From the NCBI GenBank assembly GCA_021818605.1, contig JAKAUH010000963.1, forward strand, positions 1 through 11,538: a stretch of 11,538 bases of DNA, read 5' to 3'. Both the position numbers and the translations under genes were made by a program. This document shows positions 7,489-11,538 of this stretch, piece after piece. The notes under the pieces are model-generated. The model saw only the letters and a list, made by a program, of their open reading frames with translations. It made no database searches and was not told where the DNA came from. How positions within the stretch are numbered: position 1 is the first letter of the stretch; each line of letters begins with the position of its first letter. The DNA comes from Planctomycetota bacterium. Lineage in GTDB: Bacteria; Planctomycetota; Planctomycetia; Isosphaerales; Isosphaeraceae.

Positions 7489-8073
7489 TCACTTCGGCCG
7501 CGCATCGGAAGGCCGCAGGCTCTCGAAGAACTGAATGCACTGAGGCTCCAGGATCTCGGGCGCCCAGCGACGAGACTCGGCGACGGCGCGGCGGCTCTGC
7601 TCGGCGTGCCATGTGGGATCGTCCCAGAGACCGATGATGGCCTTGACCCACGGTTCGACCTCCCGCGCCGTCGGCAGTTCTCGCGTAAATGGCGTCAGCC
7701 GGGACGGCAGTCCGAGAACGATCCCCGCATCGCCCAACGTCTCGGGAATTCCACCCCGGTCCGAGCCAATAACCGGGATCCCGTTGATCATCGCCTCGAT
7801 CGCGACGAGAGGTTGGTTCTCCCACCACAGGGATGGCAAGACATGGATATGGGTCATGCCCCAGAAGTGGCGCGGGTCGCGAGTGTGGCTCATCAGATGA
7901 ACGTTCCCGTGCACCCTCAAGTCGAGCCCGCAATCGACCAAAGTCCGCTCCGTGCCTCGTCCTTCGACCACGAGCAAAGGGATCTCTGGCCGGCGTCGCC
8001 CGAGCTCGTCGGCGATCCGGGCGAACGCATAGACTCCCTTTTCATAGGACGGATTGACGAAGGTGACATACCC
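7489..8073 (-). pseudogene. GT4 glycosyltransferase, C-terminal domain only (truncated)
   Basis: From GYVTFVNPSYEKGVYAFA to the stop, about 194 residues match the C-terminal Rossmann domain of a family 1/4 retaining glycosyltransferase. It has the nucleotide-sugar binding region LLVVEGRGTE, HGNVHLMSHTRDP, LPSLWWENQPLVAIEAM with the EX7E pair intact (8 residues apart), GIPVIGSDRGGIPETLG, and an ending LWDDPTWHAEQSRRA. The acceptor-binding N-terminal domain, normally another 170-200 residues, is missing. The frame stays open upstream to 8220 (GTG; also ATG 8154), but those 49 residues do not resemble a GT4 N-domain, and a prepilin-like motif in another frame lies there. The retained half has no internal stop, so the cut may be recent. 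An active short protein is unlikely because both domains normally build the active site. It may once have acted in surface polysaccharide synthesis. Confidence 0.7.
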
Positions 8074-8093
8074 CGAACTGCTTCTCGTAGCTC

Positions 8094-8252
8094 TAGCAGT
8101 TCGATCAGGGTGAATGCCCGGCGGTTCAGAGTGCTCGGCGAGTTCGCCCGGCATGATGAAGAACTTGTTGCGGCTGTCATGGCGGAGTCCCCGGCGCCTT
8201 GCAAATCGATCCGGTCCCACCAGGCACTGATTTTGAAAGGTTTAATCGTCAT
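8094..8252 (-). pseudogene. Fragment with a prepilin (class III) signal motif
   Basis: A frame different from the glycosyltransferase starts at ATG 8252, after a run of seven G and TATAA, and reads through ...STLNRRAFTLIELL. RR followed by AFTLIELL is the hallmark of type IV pilin-like and planctomycete DUF1559 proteins: basic leader, prepilin peptidase cut before Phe, then Glu5. Codons for AFTLIELL occupy 8117-8094. The hydrophobic helix that should follow is missing; the frame becomes ELREAVRGMS and then only antisense-like sequence over the glycosyltransferase. ATG 8180 would give a more typical leader length of about 21 residues. I read this as the 5' stub of a pseudopilin-like gene cut immediately after the motif. 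A chance match is possible but would be surprising. Confidence 0.4.
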
Positions 8253-8342
8253 TTATACCCCCCCAGCACTTTTTTAAGTAGGCAAGGGATTTTTTTGAGA
8301 TCAGCGCAACTCTTTGTACGGAAGACCCTTGCAAGGCGCTGG
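8191..8342. repeat. Imperfect 14-bp inverted repeats flanking an AT-rich 152-bp patch
   Basis: CCGGCGCCTTGCAA (8191-8204) and TTGCAAGGCGCTGG (8329-8342) are reverse complements at 13 of 14 positions, with an exact 11-bp core. Between them the sequence is clearly richer in A and T than the rest of the window, with runs of 7 C (8258-8264), 6 T (8270-8275) and 7 T (8290-8296). The right arm contains part of the palindrome CCTTGCAAGG (8327-8336). No target duplication is evident at the outer edges. It could be a tiny non-autonomous mobile element, a recombination scar or chance. Confidence 0.3.
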
Positions 8343-8442
8343 TGCTGCCGTTGATCGAATCTTCCCAAAGGCGTCCATTCGGGTCGGCATGGTGTACGAA
8401 CTTGACACTTTGAACCAGGAGGACGGGGCTCTTCCTGAACAG
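8242..8442 (-). pseudogene. Start-less open fragment of unknown origin
   Basis: Between the in-frame TAA at 8443-8445 and the TAA at 8242-8244, a minus-strand frame of 66 codons is open. It contains FVHHADPNGRLWEDSINGS and ends ISKKSLAYLKKCWGGINDD. It has no ATG start. The composition is protein-like, and the WEDSINGS part faintly recalls the WED/GGSE segment near the N-terminus of some GT4 enzymes, which would fit a degraded front half of the neighbouring glycosyltransferase. That link is weak, and I cannot assign a family. Confidence 0.25.
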
Positions 8443-8702
8443 TTATCCCCCAGCAGCCATCATGGCTTACGCAACGTAGCGAGCCGGCGGCCACTCCTGA
8501 AAAGTCTCAACTCGCCGCTCGGGTGCCGGGACGATCCCGGTACGGTCGCATGGTCTCCGACTCATCCCCTTGTCCCATACGGATTAAGACCGAGCTGCCC
8601 TGGTCCCCCGCGTTGACTTCATCGCGCCGGCTGCCTAGCATAAGAAGAGCTTTTCCCGCCGAGCTGCGCGCGGTTCGACCCACCTGGAGAGGCAATCAAG
8701 CG
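8443..8702. other. Non-coding leader region before the AAA+/VWA operon
   Basis: No convincing gene is seen here. A perfect 6-bp hairpin, CCGGGA-CGA-TCCCGG, spans 8526-8540, and the promoter described separately follows at 8613-8641. The frame of the downstream ATPase is open back to 8523, but that part lacks any family resemblance and contains the promoter, so it is probably untranslated. Confidence 0.45.
8613..8641 (+). promoter_or_regulatory. Sigma-70-type promoter for the AAA+/VWA operon
   Basis: TTGACT (8613-8618, 5 of 6) and TAGCAT (8636-8641, 4 of 6) are separated by exactly 17 nt. Transcription would begin near 8648 and leave a 55-nt leader before ATG 8703. The position supports the chosen start, because an upstream start at 8523 would lie before the promoter. 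Confidence 0.45.
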
Positions 8703-10136
8703 ATGATGACGGACCGGCCCAGGACCCTGGGCGAATTGAGGGCGAGCGGATATCGAATCGAGTCGGTCAAGGATGAGATGAGGAGGAACCTGATCGCCAG
8801 GCTCGAGTCGGGCGAGCCGCTGTTCCCGGACATCCTCGGCTACGAGGAAACCGTGGTCCCCCAGATCCAGAACGCGATCCTCTCCAGGCACGATATGCTG
8901 TTCCTCGGCCTCCGCGGCCAGGCCAAGACGCGGATGCTCCGCCAGCTCGTGCACCTGCTCGACGACGCGATCCCCATCGTCGCCGGGTCCGAGATCAACG
9001 ACGAGCCGTTCCACCCAATCTCCCGCCAGGCACGCGACCTCGTCGCCCAGCGGGGCGACGACACCCCGATCGAGTGGGTCGGACCCGAACGCCGATACCA
9101 TGAGAAACTCGCCACACCCGACGTCACCATCGCGGACCTGATCGGCGAGGTCGACATGATCAAGCACGCCGAGGGGCGCTACCTCTCGAGCGAGATGACC
9201 ATGCACTTCGGCCTGATCCCGCGCACGAATCGCGGAATCTTCTGCATCAACGAGCTGCCCGACCTGGCGCCCAAGATCCAGGTCGGGCTGTTCAACGTGC
9301 TGGAGGAGCGCGACGTCCAGATTCGCGGGTATCCGATCCGGCTGAACCTGGACCTCTGCATGGTGTTCTCGGCCAACCCCGAGGACTACACAAATCGTGG
9401 GCGGATTGTCACGCCGCTCAAGGACCGAATCGGCTCAGTTGTCCGCACGCATTATCCGCTGACCCGCGAGATTGGCATCGCCATCAGCGAGCAGAACGCC
9501 TGGCTGGCACGCGAGCAGAATGGCACGACCCTGGCCGTCCCTCTCTATGTCAAGGAGATCGTCGAGGAGGTGTCGCGACTGGCGCGGACCTCGCCGCACG
9601 TGAACCAGCAGTCGGGTGTTTCGGTCCGGATGTCGATCGCGAACCTGGAAAACGTCGTCTCCAACGCCGAGCGGCGAGCGATCGTCCATCGCGAGTCCTG
9701 GATCGTCCCTCGGGTCTCGGACCTGGCGTCGGCCGCCGCCAGCTCGCGCGGCAAACTCGAGCTGACAATGTCGGAGGATGATGGCCATGAGGACAAACTG
9801 ATCCATCGGATCCTCGATGAGGCGATCAAGAACATCTTTCTCGTGCACGTCGATGCTCGCGAACTGCGGCCGATCGTCGAGCACTTCGAGTCGGGCAACA
9901 GCGTCGAGGTGGGTGATTCACTCTCGACCCGCACGGTGCTCGAGCGGATCGCCAGGATACCCGCCCTGAAGAAGCGCGCCGAGGAGCTGACGGCGAAGCT
10001 CCTTCCCGATCTGAAGGAGCGAGACGGCCGCGATGCCGCCGTGGCCAGCGCAGCGGAGTTCCTGCTCGAGGGGTTGCACGTCAACAACAAGCTGAACAAG
10101 GCCGCCAAGGCGGGCGGCGCTACCTACCGGCGCTAG
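8703..10136 (+). CDS. MoxR/Mg-chelatase-like AAA+ ATPase paired with a VWA protein
   Basis: AAA+ ATPase of 477 residues in the helix-2-insert group (MoxR, RavA, BchI/ChlI). Walker A is GLRGQAKT (69-76), with Ala where classic P-loops have Gly, as in several MoxR-type proteins. Walker B is IFCINE (179-184), with Asn183 in place of the usual Asp and Glu184 kept. Sensor 1 is FSANPED (Asn225), and LKDRIGS supplies a likely arginine finger. The segment VGLFNVLEERDVQIRGYPI between them is typical of Mg-chelatase-like subunits. Beyond about residue 260 are helical lid and C-terminal parts without a known motif. ATG 8703 (or 8706) follows GGAGAGG at 8686-8692. The VWA gene starts 35 bp after its stop. 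Such pairs remodel or metallate client proteins using ATP. Chlorophyll synthesis is unlikely, since no other pathway gene is near. Confidence 0.85.
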   Translation: MMTDRPRTLGELRASGYRIESVKDEMRRNLIARLESGEPLFPDILGYEETVVPQIQNAILSRHDMLFLGLRGQAKTRMLRQLVHLLDDAIPIVAGSEINDEPFHPISRQARDLVAQRGDDTPIEWVGPERRYHEKLATPDVTIADLIGEVDMIKHAEGRYLSSEMTMHFGLIPRTNRGIFCINELPDLAPKIQVGLFNVLEERDVQIRGYPIRLNLDLCMVFSANPEDYTNRGRIVTPLKDRIGSVVRTHYPLTREIGIAISEQNAWLAREQNGTTLAVPLYVKEIVEEVSRLARTSPHVNQQSGVSVRMSIANLENVVSNAERRAIVHRESWIVPRVSDLASAAASSRGKLELTMSEDDGHEDKLIHRILDEAIKNIFLVHVDARELRPIVEHFESGNSVEVGDSLSTRTVLERIARIPALKKRAEELTAKLLPDLKERDGRDAAVASAAEFLLEGLHVNNKLNKAAKAGGATYRR

Positions 10137-10171
10137 TCAAAGCCATCCCAGGCGAGAGGACCCCGACGCTC

Positions 10172-11311
10172 ATGCCGCTCTTTGAATACACCCGGTGGGA
10201 CGGCTCGCAGCAGTTCCTTCCGCAGTCGGTCGACACGGTCTTCGACCAGCTCTCCGAGTACCTGATGCAGTACGGCGAGCGGGTCCTCCGCAACATGGAC
10301 GACCTCGAGGACGAGATGCCCGAGGTCGTCGACCTGATCCAGAAAGAGGGCCTGATCGAGAAGGACACCGAGGGCCAGTGGCGGGTCACGCCAAAGGGGA
10401 TCCGCCGCATCCAGGACAAATCACTCGACGACCTGTTCCAGTCGTTTCGCCGCGACTCGCTCGGCCGCCACGACACGGCCGAGAAGGGCGAGGGCACCGT
10501 GCCGGTCGAGGACACCCGGCCGTATGTTTACGGCGACTCGTTGGCGAATCTCAACCTGCACGAGACCATCAAGAACGCCTACATTCGACAGGGCGGCGGC
10601 GTGCCGATCCGGCTCTCGTCGGAGGATTACGTCGTCCACGAGACCGAATACCAGACCCGATGCGCCACGGTCGTCCTGATCGACATGAGCGGCTCGATGA
10701 ACCGCTACGGGAAGTACTACACGACCAAGAAGGTCGCGCTCGCCTTGCAGGGGATGGTGCGAGCCCGCTACCCGCAGGACTCGCTGCAGATGATCGGCTT
10801 CTACACCTTCGCCAACCTGATGAACGAACGCCAGCTCATCAACTCGGCGCCCAAGCCGGTCAGCATGTTCGACAGCCGGATCCACCTGCGCTTCGACCTC
10901 GATCATCCCGCCCACCGCGTCCCTCAGCACTTCACCAACATCCACGCCGGACTCCGGCTGGCGCGGAACGTCCTGTCGCGCCAGCCGGCCGCGAACAAGC
11001 AGATCATCGTCATCACCGACGGCGAGCCCACGGCCCACATCGAGGGCCGCGAGGTCGTGCTGATCTACCCGCCCGCCGAGAAGACGGCCACCCACACTCT
11101 GGCCGAGGTCCGCAACTGCGCCAACGCCGGCATCCGCGTCTCGAGCTTCGCGCTCATCGAGGATTATTTCTATCTCGGCCTGGTCAACTTCGTCGAGGAG
11201 ATGGCCCGCGTCTCCCGCGGCGTGGCCGCGTACTGCTCGACCGACGAGATCGGCAACCTCGTCTTCGAGAGCTTCGTCGGCGGCCGGCGCACCCGCCGGT
11301 TCGGGCACTAA
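10172..11311 (+). CDS. VWA-domain protein, partner of the AAA+ ATPase
   Basis: Cytosolic protein of 379 residues with no signal peptide or membrane helix. Residues 1-160 form an N-terminal region with an acidic helix (DDLEDEMPEVVDLI) and a GLIEKDTEGQWRVTPKGIRRI stretch like a winged helix. The von Willebrand A domain follows with a complete metal site: Asp171, Ser173 and Ser175 in IDMSGSM, Thr255 in HFTNIHAGL, and Asp283 in VITDGEPT. In RavA-ViaA, CoxD-CoxE, NorQ-NorD and Mg-chelatase I-D pairs, the VWA partner binds the client through this Mg2+ site while the AAA+ ring does the work, so the same role is inferred here. ATG 10172 has AGGA about 11 nt upstream, and the 35-bp gap indicates co-transcription. 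The stop lies 12 bp from the stop of the convergent gene. The client is unknown. Confidence 0.85.
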   Translation: MPLFEYTRWDGSQQFLPQSVDTVFDQLSEYLMQYGERVLRNMDDLEDEMPEVVDLIQKEGLIEKDTEGQWRVTPKGIRRIQDKSLDDLFQSFRRDSLGRHDTAEKGEGTVPVEDTRPYVYGDSLANLNLHETIKNAYIRQGGGVPIRLSSEDYVVHETEYQTRCATVVLIDMSGSMNRYGKYYTTKKVALALQGMVRARYPQDSLQMIGFYTFANLMNERQLINSAPKPVSMFDSRIHLRFDLDHPAHRVPQHFTNIHAGLRLARNVLSRQPAANKQIIVITDGEPTAHIEGREVVLIYPPAEKTATHTLAEVRNCANAGIRVSSFALIEDYFYLGLVNFVEEMARVSRGVAAYCSTDEIGNLVFESFVGGRRTRRFGH

Positions 11312-11323
11312 ATGTCGGTCCCG

Positions 11324-11538
11324 TCATCGACCCTCTTTATCGGAATCCGGCAGGAACCAGTAGCGCCCTCCCGATCGATCGCGATGACGGTGCAGCACCC
11401 CGTACTCGCCGCCCCGGCTCACGCCCAGGTCAGCGCTCGGGGAATGCACCAGGATCCGGACCGATCGCCGGGGAAACCGGCCTCGCAGCGCCTTTTGCAC
11501 GTCCAACTCCACGACGAACGCGAACGACCCGATCCGCG
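11324..11538 (-). CDS. Unrecognised protein, C-terminal part (5' end outside window)
   Basis: The minus-strand frame is open from the window edge to TGA 11326-11324, about 70 codons. It reads RIGSFAFVVELDVQKALRG, then VRILVHSPSADLGVSRGGE, then GGRYWFLPDSDKEGR. The alternating hydrophobic pattern suggests beta strands, and the style recalls small secreted planctomycete proteins of the kind with a GDFPGR-VRV-HSPS repeat, but I cannot name a family. GTG 11512 is in frame, yet the reading looks continuous upstream, so the true start is probably beyond the window. It is convergent with the VWA gene, with only 12 bp between stops. Confidence 0.5.
   Translation of the reverse strand, partial: RIGSFAFVVELDVQKALRGRFPRRSVRILVHSPSADLGVSRGGEYGVLHRHRDRSGGRYWFLPDSDKEGR

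Noticed and set aside
7195..8277. Long plus-strand open frame opposite the glycosyltransferase remnant
   Set aside because: It is mostly the antisense of the GT4 domain, starts in the spacer, and shows no family motif. High GC keeps the reverse frame free of stops.
8314..8616. 100-codon plus-strand open frame
   Set aside because: It crosses the inverted repeat, shows no motif or ribosome site, and no resemblance to a known protein.
8523..8702. N-terminal extension of the AAA+ ATPase
   Set aside because: It contains a promoter match and rich-in-Pro/Arg random-looking sequence; ATG 8703 has a ribosome site and begins near the expected domain edge.
1..11538. CRISPR arrays, tRNA or rRNA genes, phage attachment sites
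   Set aside because: I saw no regularly spaced repeats, no tRNA cloverleaf or CCA end, and no rRNA-like conserved stretches on either strand.

Overview
The window reads like chromosomal DNA of a high-GC planctomycete, probably Isosphaeraceae or a near relative (inference). The signs are a secreted TIGR03067-type protein, a family found almost only in planctomycetes; a large PQQ-type sugar dehydrogenase fused to a di-haem cytochrome region; a fused ThiS-ThiG; a class III signal motif of the kind carried by the many planctomycete DUF1559 pseudopilin-like proteins; and loosely packed genes with few long operons.

Layout, left to right. (1) 18-581, ruvC, Holliday junction resolvase. (2) 556-1076, a RelE/ParE-like toxin behind a start-less upstream frame; the toxin runs on into the next gene. 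(3) 992-1465 (-), small secreted TIGR03067 protein. (4) 1720-2778, fused sulfur carrier and thiazole synthase (ThiS-ThiG), with a possible promoter upstream. (5) 2906-4903, DinG/XPD-type DNA helicase lacking one iron-sulfur cysteine. (6) 4921-7158 (-), exported PQQ sugar dehydrogenase with two CXXCH haem sites, convergent with the helicase over a 17-bp gap. (7) 7159-8702, a disturbed stretch: 330 bp without a gene, a GT4 glycosyltransferase cut down to its C-terminal domain, an out-of-frame prepilin signal motif abutting the cut, an AT-rich patch with near-perfect inverted repeats at its edges, and a start-less open fragment. (8) 8703-11311, a two-gene operon of a MoxR/Mg-chelatase-like AAA+ ATPase and a VWA protein, with a good promoter match. 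(9) 11324-11538 (-), the 3' end of an unrecognised gene running off the window.

The genes do not form one pathway. ruvC and the helicase are DNA repair functions, ThiSG makes the thiazole half of thiamine, and the dehydrogenase feeds sugar oxidation into periplasmic electron transport. The AAA+/VWA pair is the one clear multi-gene system. It has the layout of ATPase plus MIDAS-adaptor chaperone pairs, but its client is not visible here. The best places for something new are the rearranged glycosyltransferase locus, the ThiSG fusion with its internal Gly-Gly, and the AAA+/VWA pair.
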